Assembly: GCA_947451935.1 (NCBI GenBank)
Contig: CANGBH010000003.1
Location: forward strand, 22,051-86,050
Direction: 5' to 3'
Length of the DNA: 64,000 bases
From: Chitinophagaceae bacterium
GTDB taxonomy: Bacteria > Bacteroidota > Bacteroidia > Chitinophagales > Chitinophagaceae
Part shown: piece by piece, positions 54,139 through 62,323 of the stretch
Layout: the number at the start of each line of letters is the position of its first letter
Numbering within the stretch: the stretch's first letter is position 1
Made by a program: the position numbers and the translations under genes
The notes under the pieces: model-generated
What the model was told of the DNA's origin: nothing
What the model saw: the letters and a program-made list of their open reading frames with translations, nothing else
Database searches by the model: none

Positions 54139-54460
54139 ATCGATATTCCTCCTTGATTTTAATTGCTTTTATGATTTCCTGTTTAGGCGTTTTTTGATCT
54201 TTCTTAATAAAGCCATTGCATAAAATGATTTTATTCCCTTTGTCAAAAAAACAAAAAATGCGATAAGCTTTTCCCTCCCAGGAAATTCTGAGTTCAAAAA
54301 GTCCATTTGTCCCTTCAATATGTTTGAAGAATTTCGATGGAATTTTTGGAAGCGATTCAATAGTTTTAAGCATCCACAATACTTTACTTCTACTGTCTTC
54401 ATCTAAAGATTTGAAAAAAGCTAAGAAGTAATCTTTCCAAAAAACAAACTCTCTTTTCAT
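54122..54460 (-). CDS. RelE/ParE-superfamily toxin (HigB/Gp49-like)
   Basis: A 112-residue protein of the phage-derived Gp49-like (PF05973) group. Pieces that identify it are [40 protein letters not shown] and [20 protein letters not shown], the usual strand order with the basic Arg/Lys residues of mRNA-cleaving toxins. It is the first gene of the operon. An 18-base palindrome lies 10 bases before its ATG. The 3' end overlaps the antitoxin start, so the pair is coupled. Expected to be a ribosome-dependent endoribonuclease. Confidence 0.88.
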   Translation of the reverse strand: MKREFVFWKDYFLAFFKSLDEDSRSKVLWMLKTIESLPKIPSKFFKHIEGTNGLFELRISWEGKAYRIFCFFDKGNKIILCNGFIKKDQKTPKQEIIKAIKIKEEYRYENEK

Positions 54461-54469
54461 TCTGCAAAA

Positions 54470-54487
54470 GTTGTCTGAAGAGACAAC
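54470..54487. promoter_or_regulatory. palindromic operator of the toxin-antitoxin operon
   Basis: GTTGTCT-GAAG-AGACAAC has perfect 7-base arms around a 4-base spacer. It lies 10 bases upstream of the toxin ATG (54460) on the minus strand, where an autoregulated type II operon should have its operator. It also lies only 12 bases beyond the tRNA terminator. Confidence 0.7.
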
Positions 54488-54498
54488 ACAAGCAGGTG

Positions 54499-54527
54499 AA
54501 AAAAGCGGTTTTTCAACCGCTTTTTTC
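54499..54527 (-). terminator. intrinsic terminator of tRNA-Asn
   Basis: On the minus strand AAAAAAGCGGTTGAAAAACCGCTTTTTTC forms a GCGG/CCGC-centred stem of about 10-11 bases with a short loop, starting immediately after the tRNA 3' end. It separates tRNA transcription from the toxin-antitoxin genes. Confidence 0.85.
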
Positions 54528-54528
54528 G

Positions 54529-54602
54529 CTCCTCAGACTGGACTTGAACCAGTGACCCTCTGATTAACAGTCAGATGCTCTAACCAACTGAGCTACTGAG
54601 GA
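54529..54602 (-). tRNA. tRNA-Asn(GTT)
   Basis: The 74-base cloverleaf is complete. Acceptor stem TCCTCAG/CTGAGGA with discriminator G, D-arm AGCTCAGTTGGTTAGAGC, anticodon stem-loop TCTGA-CTGTTAA-TCAGA with anticodon GTT, and T-loop GGTTCAAGTCC. CCA is not encoded. It has its own promoter and terminator. The toxin-antitoxin module starts 69 bases downstream of its 3' end. Confidence 0.95.
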
Positions 54603-54620
54603 ATTTCCCGTTAGGGGTGG

Positions 54621-54651
54621 CAAAAATAAGGAATTTCCTTTTTATATAAAA
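54621..54651 (-). promoter_or_regulatory. promoter of tRNA-Asn
   Basis: On the minus strand TTTT, a 19-base spacer and TATTTTTG (TAnnTTTG), ending 18 bases before the tRNA 5' end. Confidence 0.55.
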
Positions 54652-54680
54652 GAAACTACCCAATTTATCCCGAAACTAAA

Positions 54681-54714
54681 AATCCTCCCTGAAAATTACG
54701 CTCCAGGGAGGATT
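54681..54714 (-). terminator. intrinsic terminator of the carbonic anhydrase gene
   Basis: AATCCTCCCTG and CAGGGAGGATT form a perfect 11-base stem around a 12-base loop, followed on the minus strand by TTTTTAG. It lies 57 bases past the gene's stop. Confidence 0.8.
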
Positions 54715-54770
54715 AATGATCTTTGATAACCTGCTTTTATAGGTTTACCAGTATTATCCTTAATCTTACA

Positions 54771-55382
54771 TTATTTAGCTCTTCCTATCGTGGTTGCTTC
54801 AGGAACCTCAATAAGATTACCAGTTTTTACATCATAGATATAGCCATAAACTGGAATGTGCTGAGGAACCAACGGATGGTCTTTGATACGCTTCACATCT
54901 TCCACAACACTGCCCGCAAGGTTGCTGATCGTCAAAAAGGAAATATGCTTCGCTTCATCTGATCCACCTTCTTCCGTTACATTTCTCCAACCATTTTCAT
55001 CCACCGTAGCAGTTGCTAAACTTTTTGATAATAGCGACCTGATGATATCATCCGTGAATAATTCCATCCCACAATCTGTGTGATGAATAACAAACCATTC
55101 CGCTGTTCCCAACAGTTTATTTGAAATAATCAAGGAACGAATAGCATCATCACTTGCTCTGCCACCAGCATTTCTAATTACATGCGCATCTCCTTCAGAT
55201 AGTCCAGCATATTTTGCTGGATCCAATCGTGCATCCATACACGTTAAAATGGCAAATCTCCTTCCTGGAGGTAAGGGGAGGTTACCCTTCTCGCCAAAAT
55301 TTGCAGCATAGTGCTGATTCGCTTCAATTACTTCCTTGTGTACAGCACTGTTTTCTTTTTGCAATAATGTTTTCGTACTCAT
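54771..55382 (-). CDS. beta-class carbonic anhydrase
   Basis: A 203-residue cytosolic enzyme that hydrates CO2 to bicarbonate. Zinc ligands are Cys48 (TCMDARLDP, with the Asp50/Arg52 dyad), His101 and Cys104 (VIHHTDCGM). [19 protein letters not shown] follows the first ligand. The family is the smaller type found in many Bacteroidota. It has a clear promoter (TTTG-N19-TATATTTG) and terminator, so it is monocistronic. It lies downstream of the hflX operon on the same strand. Confidence 0.92.
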   Translation of the reverse strand: MSTKTLLQKENSAVHKEVIEANQHYAANFGEKGNLPLPPGRRFAILTCMDARLDPAKYAGLSEGDAHVIRNAGGRASDDAIRSLIISNKLLGTAEWFVIHHTDCGMELFTDDIIRSLLSKSLATATVDENGWRNVTEEGGSDEAKHISFLTISNLAGSVVEDVKRIKDHPLVPQHIPVYGYIYDVKTGNLIEVPEATTIGRAK

Positions 55383-55418
55383 AATGTTTTTTTAAGTCTA
55401 TAAAATTAGTAGAGTATA

Positions 55419-55449
55419 CAAATATAGATTTATACCGAATACTTTCAAA
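55419..55449 (-). promoter_or_regulatory. promoter of the carbonic anhydrase gene
   Basis: A textbook Bacteroidota promoter on the minus strand: TTTG, a 19-base spacer and TATATTTG. The box ends 36 bases before the ATG at 55382. It is the best promoter match I found in the window. Confidence 0.7.
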
Positions 55450-55482
55450 TTATTTTTTTCATATTTTTTTGAATAGGAAAAG

Positions 55483-55872
55483 TTAGGACTTTTTTTTCTG
55501 CGCTAATTTTCTCAACGCCTTATCCTTGCTCTGTTTTACCCGATATTTAACCATATCGGTGATGAGCTTTTTGGGCAATTTCTTACAATGGGGGAACTTG
55601 ACTGTTCCTTTCGAAGTTTCATAACCCTCTAATTTTTCACTAAACTCTACTATGGTTTCTGAATAAGGGTAAACTCCATAATGCTTTGCATGACAAGCAT
55701 AGTATAATAACATGCCATGTAATCTTAAACAAGGCATCCCATAACTTATGCCTTCTTTTGCTTCTGGAGCAGCTGCACATAAGATCGTGCGAAGTTCTTC
55801 AAATCCTTCTCTGACTTCTTTTGGAACCTTACGGAGGTATTCCTTGACGGTAGTAATTTTTACATCTTGCAT
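55483..55872 (-). CDS. DUF1801 (YdhG/iron-chaperone-like) protein
   Basis: A 129-residue cytosolic protein. The ATG at 55872 (MQDVKITTVKEYLRKVP) is preferred to a TTG two codons earlier. DUF1801 features are VKEYLRKVPKEVREGFEELR, CAAAPEAKEGISYGMPCLRL, GMLLYYACHAKHYGVYPYSE and GTVKFPHCKKLPKKLITDMV. Related YdhG-type proteins were linked to iron delivery in Bacillus (Fra), but most are uncharacterised. It ends with a lysine-rich tail. It is the last gene of the hflX-Rieske-VOC operon, starting 9 bases after the VOC stop. Confidence 0.88.
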   Translation of the reverse strand: MQDVKITTVKEYLRKVPKEVREGFEELRTILCAAAPEAKEGISYGMPCLRLHGMLLYYACHAKHYGVYPYSETIVEFSEKLEGYETSKGTVKFPHCKKLPKKLITDMVKYRVKQSKDKALRKLAQKKKS

Positions 55873-55881
55873 AGTCAACGA

Positions 55882-56268
55882 TTATAATACTTCAACCAAT
55901 TGAATTTTATTGCCGCATGTATCATCTAAAATAGCAATTTTTGCGCTTCCCATCGTGGTTGGTCTCATGCTGAATTCTACATTCAACTCTCTTAGTCGCT
56001 CGTACTCATAATCCAAGTTATTCACCTCAAAGGATGTCCACGGTATGCCCGCTTCATAAAGCGCTTGTTGATATACTTCAGCGGGTTCAAAGGCAATAGG
56101 TTCTAGTAATAATTCCACTCCGGCTTGATCATCTTTTGAAACGACCGTCAACCAGGTATTTTCTCCCATCGGAATTTCTGTTTTTTTAATGAAGCCCAAC
56201 ACTTCTGTATAGAATGCTAAAGCTTGTTCTTGGTCGTCAACTAAAACAGATGTTATTTTTATTTTCAT
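55882..56268 (-). CDS. VOC/glyoxalase-fold protein
   Basis: A 128-residue protein with one VOC domain in the order MKIKITSVLVDDQEQALAFY, LGFIKKTEIPMGENTWLTVV, AGVELLLEPIAFEPAEVYQQ, GIPWTSFEVNNLDYEYERLR and AKIAILDDTCGNKIQLVEV. This type is close to extradiol-dioxygenase and lactoylglutathione-lyase-like bacterial proteins. Metal-ligand Glu residues are seen (LLLEP, IQLVE), so catalysis is possible. It lies between the Rieske gene (58-base gap) and the DUF1801 gene. Confidence 0.9.
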   Translation of the reverse strand: MKIKITSVLVDDQEQALAFYTEVLGFIKKTEIPMGENTWLTVVSKDDQAGVELLLEPIAFEPAEVYQQALYEAGIPWTSFEVNNLDYEYERLRELNVEFSMRPTTMGSAKIAILDDTCGNKIQLVEVL

Positions 56269-56326
56269 GAATCAAATGTGTATGGTAAAAATATAGCCGG
56301 ACAGCGTCTAAGATAGTAAGCTTGAT

Positions 56327-56671
56327 TTAAAATGAACTGCTAACGAATCCTACGTACACACCGTCTTCCCTCATTTCAATGGGGTATGTCTTCATATGAT
56401 ATCCTTCTCCCGTTATATTATAGCCGTTCTTTAACGCGAACTTGAATCGGTGAAGCGGACAAACCGCATTACCCTGTAGGTCAATATATCCCATCACCAT
56501 TTTTGCGCCAGCATGTGGACACTTGGATTGAAATGCATAAAGTATGTCCTTGAATTTTGCAATGCAAATTGTTTTTTCTGCAACCTCGGCCTGTATGATA
56601 TCGTAGCTACCAAATCCCAGCGCTTCAATGGAATCCGCTACAAAATGCCATGTGTATTCCTTAAGCGCCAT
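56327..56671 (-). CDS. small Rieske [2Fe-2S] ferredoxin-like protein
   Basis: A 114-residue soluble Rieske protein. The cluster site is KCPHAGAKMVMG and VCPLHRFKF: Cys-Pro-His, 17 residues, Cys-Pro-Leu-His. It lacks the disulfide cysteines of respiratory Rieske proteins and is of the ferredoxin or nitrite-reductase small-subunit type. It could supply electrons to an oxygenase; none is adjacent. Its start overlaps the hflX stop by 11 bases, so the two are translationally coupled. Second gene of the operon. Confidence 0.9.
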   Translation of the reverse strand: MALKEYTWHFVADSIEALGFGSYDIIQAEVAEKTICIAKFKDILYAFQSKCPHAGAKMVMGYIDLQGNAVCPLHRFKFALKNGYNITGEGYHMKTYPIEMREDGVYVGFVSSSF

Positions 56672-57866
56672 AATCGTATTGCTGAAATCCTTTTTTGTAT
56701 GGGTAGCGTTTTACATAGCATTCTCTGATCATGGCGAGCATGGTAGTGCGTAACGTATCTATTGCTCTTCGTTCTACTGCTGAAATGAAAACACAATTTC
56801 CAACCGTTTCATTCTGCCATCTTTTTCTTAGGTCATCGAGAAGTCCTGCTTTCACATCAGGCTCAAGCCATTGGTCAAAACTCTGTTCTTCATACAAATC
56901 CATTTTATTGAAAACAGTAATCATGGGTTTGTCTGCACAACCAAGTTCTGCTAAGGTTGTATTCACCACCTTCATTTGGTCTTCATATTGTGGATGTGAA
57001 ATATCAACAACGTGCATGAGGATATCACTTTCTTTTACTTCGTCTAGCGTGCTCTTGAAACTTTCAATGAGGTGATGGGGTAGTTTGCGAATGAATCCTA
57101 CCGTATCACTCAATAGGAATGGGGTATTCTCAAAAACTAATTTTCGTGTAGTGGTATCAAGTGTGGCAAATAATTTATTTTCTGCAAGCACTTCGCTCTT
57201 ACTTAATAAATTCATTAGGGTTGATTTGCCCACATTGGTGTATCCCACTAACGCAACACGAATAAATTCACCACGTTCTTTTCGTTGTGTATATGCTTGT
57301 TTCTCTATCTCGAGTAATCTTTTTCTAAGTAAGGTGATTTTTTCCCGGACGATTCGTCGGTCGGTTTCAATCTCCGTTTCTCCAGGTCCTCTTGTTCCAA
57401 TACCTCCACCCAATCGTTCAAGGTGTTTCCACATGCCTCGTAGTCTGGGTAGTATATATTGATATTGTGCTAACTCTACTTGTGCTTTGGCTTGTGCTGT
57501 TTTAGCCCTACGTGCGAAAATATCTAGGATCAAATCACTTCGGTCTATTGTTTTTATGCCAACAGCTTCCTGAATATTTCCTATTTGTGATCCTGAAAGT
57601 TCATCGTCGAATATCAATAAGCCTATGTTTCTTCCTGATGCATATTTCTTTATTTCCTCTAGTTTTCCTTTTCCAATATACGTTCTACTGTCTGGGTGTT
57701 GAAGGCGTTGCACTATTTTTTTATCGGTAACAGCACCAGCTGTTTCGGCTAGAAAAGCAAGCTCAGCCATATAATCAGCCACTTGCTGTTCAGTTTGGTT
57801 ATTATGGATAACGCCAACTAGAATGGCATTTTCAGAATGTTCGAAGAGGTTTTGTTTGTCTAGCAA
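56661..57866 (-). CDS. hflX: GTPase HflX
   Basis: A 401-residue ribosome-associated GTPase that splits stalled 70S ribosomes under stress. Domain 1 starts ILVGVIHNNQTEQQVADYMA, with DRSDLILDIFARRAKTAQAK, LGGGIGTRGPGETEIETDRR; the G domain holds VALVGYTNVGKSTLMN (G1), LLSDTVGFIRKLP (G3) and VFNKMDLYEE (G4). The start is TTG at 57866: an in-frame stop precedes it, and ILVGV is at the usual distance. It is the first gene of the operon, preceded by two short-period repeat tracts. Confidence 0.93.
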   Translation of the reverse strand: MLDKQNLFEHSENAILVGVIHNNQTEQQVADYMAELAFLAETAGAVTDKKIVQRLQHPDSRTYIGKGKLEEIKKYASGRNIGLLIFDDELSGSQIGNIQEAVGIKTIDRSDLILDIFARRAKTAQAKAQVELAQYQYILPRLRGMWKHLERLGGGIGTRGPGETEIETDRRIVREKITLLRKRLLEIEKQAYTQRKERGEFIRVALVGYTNVGKSTLMNLLSKSEVLAENKLFATLDTTTRKLVFENTPFLLSDTVGFIRKLPHHLIESFKSTLDEVKESDILMHVVDISHPQYEDQMKVVNTTLAELGCADKPMITVFNKMDLYEEQSFDQWLEPDVKAGLLDDLRKRWQNETVGNCVFISAVERRAIDTLRTTMLAMIRECYVKRYPYKKGFQQYDYGA

Positions 57867-57994
57867 TTTTTATGAAGTTGACCTAGGTAATCTGATTTGT
57901 TATCTCTTTCAATTTGAATAAAAGGAAATGCTTTTCAGCGTAAAGTAATAATCGAAAAGGGGCAAAGGCACAAAGTGTAAATTATTCAGTCTTG

Positions 57995-58058
57995 AGCGTC
58001 AAGCGAAAAGCGTCCAGCGATTTCTTCAACTTCTTCAACCCCTTCAACATTCTTCAAC
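57995..58058. repeat. two adjacent short tandem tracts (7-base and 9-base periods)
   Basis: AGCGTCA, AGCGAAA, AGCGTCC, AGCG (57995-58019) repeats AGCG at exact 7-base spacing. Right after it TTCTTCAAC occurs at 58022, 58031, (as CCCTTCAAC) at 58040 and, with one extra base, at 58050. Both are non-coding, in the gap between the outer-membrane gene's stop and hflX. They may act as a terminator-like or mobile intergenic element; function not visible. Confidence 0.7.
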
Positions 58059-58073
58059 CTTCCTAAACCTCAA

Positions 58074-58790
58074 CTATAATCCACTCAACGTCAACCCAAT
58101 TGAAAAAGGCCTAACCCTTGGACCAAAACCTGTTTTGAAAAGATCTGTCAGGGTATAGCTTCCAAACACGCTTAAGTTACCATATCCAATACGGGCAATG
58201 GCAGCTACACGAGTTCCGTTCATGTTACGCTTGTCTCTTGTCTTGAGGAAATATCCTCCTCTTTTGTTGGCATCCAGGTCTATTTTGGATTTGATTTTTG
58301 CATCCATGTTCGTTCCTACTTTGAGTCCAAGCGCAAATTTCCATCCTGAGTTCATATCAGTTGGATTGGTAGAATAGCGAAATTCTAGGGGAACTTCTAG
58401 GTATCCAGTAGCTAACTTATTTCGTTTGTATTTGATCACAGAATCGGGTGTGAACGTGACTCCAGTTTTATTACCAAGGTCAACTGTAGTTTTATTGAAG
58501 TTGATATTATCAGTTCCTATACCAGGTCCTATAGCCACACTCAATTTTGGATTGGACTTAAATGGGAAATCAAACATCATATACATGTTGAAGGTTTTTG
58601 AAAACCCTTTTGTTTGAATGGTTCCTTTATCCCCCCAGCCTGCATAACCTAGTTGTATAAGAAGATGGTCGGAAGCTCGCTTTGATAAATCAACTTTACT
58701 CCAATCGGTTTTGGTAGATTTTTCTTTTTTCTCTTGGGCAACGATTCCAAGTGTGCAACAGGTCAGAATGATTACAAAAATTGACTTCAT
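58074..58790 (-). CDS. outer-membrane beta-barrel protein
   Basis: A 238-residue protein with a signal peptide (MKSIFVIILTCCTLGIVAQ). After a short, charged linker the strands LLIQLGYAGWGDKGTIQTKG, TFNMYMMFDFPFKSNPKLSV, YLEVPLEFRYSTNPTD, WKFALGLKVGTNMDAKIKSK and LSVFGSYTLTDLFKTGFGP are typical of eight- to ten-stranded porin-family barrels, ending RVRPFSIGLTLSGL with the hydrophobic C-terminal residue needed for assembly. No specific ligand. Single gene; the repeat tracts follow 16 bases after its stop. Confidence 0.8.
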   Translation of the reverse strand: MKSIFVIILTCCTLGIVAQEKKEKSTKTDWSKVDLSKRASDHLLIQLGYAGWGDKGTIQTKGFSKTFNMYMMFDFPFKSNPKLSVAIGPGIGTDNINFNKTTVDLGNKTGVTFTPDSVIKYKRNKLATGYLEVPLEFRYSTNPTDMNSGWKFALGLKVGTNMDAKIKSKIDLDANKRGGYFLKTRDKRNMNGTRVAAIARIGYGNLSVFGSYTLTDLFKTGFGPRVRPFSIGLTLSGL

Positions 58791-58967
58791 ACGTAAGTTT
58801 AAGGTATCAAAAGTATCGCCTCAAGGCTTAACAAAAGGTTAAGATTGAGGTCTGCAAAGGTAGTACTCTTGAGCGGTTTTTTATAATTTGGATATCCCTC
58901 GCTTTTGAGGTGATAAACTCGCCTCAAAAGGGCTAGTATTTCAATTATTTCCTGCCATGTTTATATA

Positions 58968-60491
58968 TTACCATTGCATCGTAGGAAATAACTTCCAAGC
59001 TTTGGCATAATCTACTTTTATCGCAGTATCCGCTGTGAAAACTTCAACATTGATCGCATCTTCTAAACTCGGGTATACCATTTGGGTAATGCACTGACGA
59101 CCATTTACAAATACCTCAAGGGTTGATTTATCAAGAAATACTCGAACATGTGCTTTTTCTCCTTTTTTCAATTCAAATGGAGCTTCTTGGGTATCAATTT
59201 TAGGATTATGGTCAGGATCAGGAGAGGCAAAGGACATGGCAAATTCATTGTACTCAGGCATTTCAAGCCCTGATTTCTTCAAGTTGATTTGAATTTTTTT
59301 ATTGATTCGGTCAATAACAATGGGTGTTTCCTCTTTCCCATCTTTTGAACAGAATACGTTGATGCCAAATTGTTTGGCTTGCAGTGGATCAATCACGAAT
59401 TCCATCTCAATGGTTTTGCCAGCAATAGATTTGAGCTTGGTTGATTCTCCCGCACTAACCATAAACGGTTGCTCTACCATCGTTCCATACCTAAGTTGTT
59501 CAATCTCCTTCGGAGGTTCGATATGTAATGATCGTTTATCAGCTGATAAGGTAAGTACTCTGGGCATCGACATGGTGCCGCTGGATATGCCTGATTTCCT
59601 GTCGAGCACCCAAGCCCACATGATTCTTCTTCCTTTACCGTCTAGCAATGTTTCTGGCGCAAACATAGTACCGCCGGGCCAATTCATTCGATGGTGGGTT
59701 TCTGGATTGAACTGTTTACCATCCCAAGTCCCAATATAATACCGAGCTCCTCTGGAATGGCTTATGCAAAGCAAAACCCATTTATCACCCAACTTGAAAA
59801 AATCCGGACAAGATATATCTTCAAAATCGTCTACTCCGGGTAAGTCATGCGTCATGAATTCTCCCTTTTTCTCAAGAGGAAGATCGTATCGAGAACCAGT
59901 ATATAAGATGGGCGGGTTGGGTTTGCCTCGTGAAACAGGAGTGCCTCCTGATATCTGAAAATATCGATCTCCTTCTACCCACATGTGAGGATCCCAACCT
60001 GGTTTGGCTATTGGATTTGAAATTGGCTTTGCCCAGGTTTCCAAGTCTTTGTCTAAGCTATAGGTTACGCAATTGCCATCTGTGCCGAGACCATGATAGG
60101 CCATGACAACCTTACCATCTTTTGCTAAAAAAGCGTTTCCACTAAAAATACCTTCTTCTGGATCACCTTGATTATGCTTGATGTCGTTGGCATGCCAGCG
60201 CCAATGTAAAAGATCAATGCTGGTGAGGTGTTGCCAATGATGACCATTTTCTGCTTGATATAGATACCATAAATGATAAACACCGTCTTTGTATATGGCT
60301 CCATTTGGGTCGAAGGGCATTCCATTTCCTTCTGCAATGGTTAAATGCCATGTCGGACGAATGGGGTCATTCAGTTCTGCACGCCTAATTTTTCTAGCAC
60401 TAGCTATGTCTTCATCCGTAATTTCCTGGGCCTTTACGAATGAAGTGCTGAGGATTAGCGTAATGCACAAAATGGATTGAATGATTTTCAT
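58968..60491 (-). CDS. secreted GH32-like fructan/levan hydrolase
   Basis: A 507-residue exported glycoside hydrolase (signal ends FVKAQ, about residue 22). The five-bladed propeller shows GMPFDPNGAIYKDG (nucleophile Asp61, family form WMNDPNG) and KPGWDPHMWVEG (Asp167 of the RDP-type motif). The third motif, usually ECP, reads FEDISCPDFF: Ser227 precedes Cys228 and the Glu is three residues earlier (Glu224). I recall this form in a subfamily of Bacteroidota and Planctomycetes. A C-terminal beta-sandwich follows (VRVFLDKSTLEVFVNGRQC). Likely acts on fructans or related sugars, but the shifted Glu makes activity less certain. Confidence 0.8.
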   Translation of the reverse strand: MKIIQSILCITLILSTSFVKAQEITDEDIASARKIRRAELNDPIRPTWHLTIAEGNGMPFDPNGAIYKDGVYHLWYLYQAENGHHWQHLTSIDLLHWRWHANDIKHNQGDPEEGIFSGNAFLAKDGKVVMAYHGLGTDGNCVTYSLDKDLETWAKPISNPIAKPGWDPHMWVEGDRYFQISGGTPVSRGKPNPPILYTGSRYDLPLEKKGEFMTHDLPGVDDFEDISCPDFFKLGDKWVLLCISHSRGARYYIGTWDGKQFNPETHHRMNWPGGTMFAPETLLDGKGRRIMWAWVLDRKSGISSGTMSMPRVLTLSADKRSLHIEPPKEIEQLRYGTMVEQPFMVSAGESTKLKSIAGKTIEMEFVIDPLQAKQFGINVFCSKDGKEETPIVIDRINKKIQINLKKSGLEMPEYNEFAMSFASPDPDHNPKIDTQEAPFELKKGEKAHVRVFLDKSTLEVFVNGRQCITQMVYPSLEDAINVEVFTADTAIKVDYAKAWKLFPTMQW

Positions 60492-60595
60492 ACTTCAATT
60501 TATGAATTTTCATTCTCACTTACTATTATATTCCCTATTTTGTATACCTTAAATCTATATTCTTATTGAACGTCATCATTTTAAAAAAGGATCAT

Positions 60596-62200
60596 ATGAA
60601 ATTAGTGTATTGCAGTATTTTGGTTTTGTTTGTTGGACTTTTTTCGTCCGCACAGAATTCGTACAACATTATTCCCTTGCCCAAAAAATTGGTTGAACAA
60701 GAAGGGGCCTATGTATTTAAGAAAGGAGCTGTTATTACAGTGTCTAATTCAATGTTCAGTCCAGTGGCAGGATTTTTATCAGAGCGCATTCAAGCGGCTA
60801 CTGGTTCTGCTCCAGCAATTAAGTCAGCAAAGTCTGCTTCAAGTGGAGTAGTATTTTTGTTGAATTCTACTTTAGCTGAAGAAGCGTATATATTGAATGT
60901 TAGTTCAAAAAAGATTGTCATTCAAGCTAAAACAGGCAAGGGCGCATTTTATGCATTGCAATCACTGTTACAATTGATGCCTCCACACATTTATGGATCA
61001 GCTGTTTCTGATGTTGCACTTACTGTTCCAAATTGTAACGTAGAGGATGAACCACGTTTTTCATATCGTGGATTGATGTTGGATGTAGGACGTCATTTCT
61101 TTTCAGTAGATGCAGTAAAGCGTTTTATCGATTTGATGGCAGTATATAAACTGAATACATTCCATTGGCACCTTACGGAAGATCAAGGCTGGCGTATTGA
61201 GATAAAAAAGTATCCATTATTAACAAGCATTTCTTCTATTCGAAAAGAATCAATGGTGGGTGCATACGATGATGATAAATTTGATAACACTCCATATGGT
61301 GGTTTTTATACTCAAGAGCAAATCAAAGATGTGATTGCTTATGCTGCTAAAAAATATATCAACATTATTCCAGAGATTGAAATGCCAGGGCATTCTCAAG
61401 CACTTTTAGCTGCTTATCCTAAATTGGGGTCTTATACAGATAAGATTTACGAAGTAGGAACAAGGTGGGGCGTTTCGGAAGATGTGCTTTGTCCACGTGA
61501 AGAAACATTTACGTTTATGGAAGATGTGTTGACAGAGGTAATGGCATTGTTCCCTGGTCAATATATTCATATTGGTGGTGATGAATGTCCTAAAACACAG
61601 TGGAAGCATAGCGTGTTTTGTCAAGACTTGATTAAAAAATTAGGACTTAAAGACGAACATGAATTACAGAGTTATTTCATTCGTCGCATTGATAAATTCG
61701 TAACAGCTCATGGTAAAAAATTATTGGGTTGGGATGAAATTTTGGAAGGTGGATTATCTCCTAATGCGATGGTGATGTCTTGGAGAGGAACAAAAGGTGG
61801 AATTGAAGCGGCACGACAAAATCACGATGTGGTTATGTCTCCTGATAATTTTTTCTATATTGATTATTATCAAGCAGATCCTGCTACGGAACCCCTTGCA
61901 ATCGGTGGAAATTTACCTTTGAGTAAATGTTATTCTTTTGAAGCAGACTTGCCAGAATTGACTGCGGATCAAGCAAAGCATATTGTAGGTATTCAAGCCA
62001 ATTTGTGGACAGAATATATTGCGACACTTGATCTTGCTGAATACATGACTTATCCACGTGCATTAGCATTAGCAGAAGTGTCTTGGTCTCCAAAAGCTTC
62101 TAAGAACTATGATAATTTCAAGACAAGAGTAAAAGGGCATTTGCCAGCTATGGATGCCATGAAAATAAATTATTGCAAAGCGTTTTTAACGCAGCAATAG
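60596..62200 (+). CDS. exported beta-N-acetylhexosaminidase (GH20)
   Basis: A 534-residue enzyme removing terminal N-acetylglucosamine or N-acetylgalactosamine. The ATG at 60596 (MKLVYCSILVLFVGLFSSAQ) gives the signal; a frame start ten codons earlier is TTG. The N-terminal GH20b domain covers about residues 25-150. The catalytic barrel starts FSYRGLMLDVGRHFFSVDAV, has FHWHLTEDQGWRIEIKKYP and IHIGGDECPKTQW with the Asp329-Glu330 pair, and later VMSWRGTKGG. It is the only plus-strand gene among the glycan enzymes and is followed by a terminator. Confidence 0.95.
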   Translation: MKLVYCSILVLFVGLFSSAQNSYNIIPLPKKLVEQEGAYVFKKGAVITVSNSMFSPVAGFLSERIQAATGSAPAIKSAKSASSGVVFLLNSTLAEEAYILNVSSKKIVIQAKTGKGAFYALQSLLQLMPPHIYGSAVSDVALTVPNCNVEDEPRFSYRGLMLDVGRHFFSVDAVKRFIDLMAVYKLNTFHWHLTEDQGWRIEIKKYPLLTSISSIRKESMVGAYDDDKFDNTPYGGFYTQEQIKDVIAYAAKKYINIIPEIEMPGHSQALLAAYPKLGSYTDKIYEVGTRWGVSEDVLCPREETFTFMEDVLTEVMALFPGQYIHIGGDECPKTQWKHSVFCQDLIKKLGLKDEHELQSYFIRRIDKFVTAHGKKLLGWDEILEGGLSPNAMVMSWRGTKGGIEAARQNHDVVMSPDNFFYIDYYQADPATEPLAIGGNLPLSKCYSFEADLPELTADQAKHIVGIQANLWTEYIATLDLAEYMTYPRALALAEVSWSPKASKNYDNFKTRVKGHLPAMDAMKINYCKAFLTQQ

Positions 62201-62227
62201 AATTCGTAATTAAGAAATAAGCTTTTT

Positions 62228-62270
62228 AATTAAATGTCATCTCATGTATTTGGGATGACATTTAATTTTA
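62228..62270 (+). terminator. intrinsic terminator of the hexosaminidase gene
   Basis: AATTAAATGTCATC and GATGACATTTAATT form a perfect 14-base stem around a 12-base loop, followed on the plus strand by TTTATAG. It lies 28 bases beyond the stop. Confidence 0.7.
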
Positions 62271-62323
62271 TAGATGGTTAAAAGAATCAAGTTGAAGTTC
62301 AATGTATGCACTGACAGTAGATT

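Noticed and set aside
54529..54602. Attachment site duplicated from the tRNA-Asn 3' end
   Set aside because: I saw no second copy of the tRNA 3' end and no integrase in the window, so integration at this site is only a possibility.
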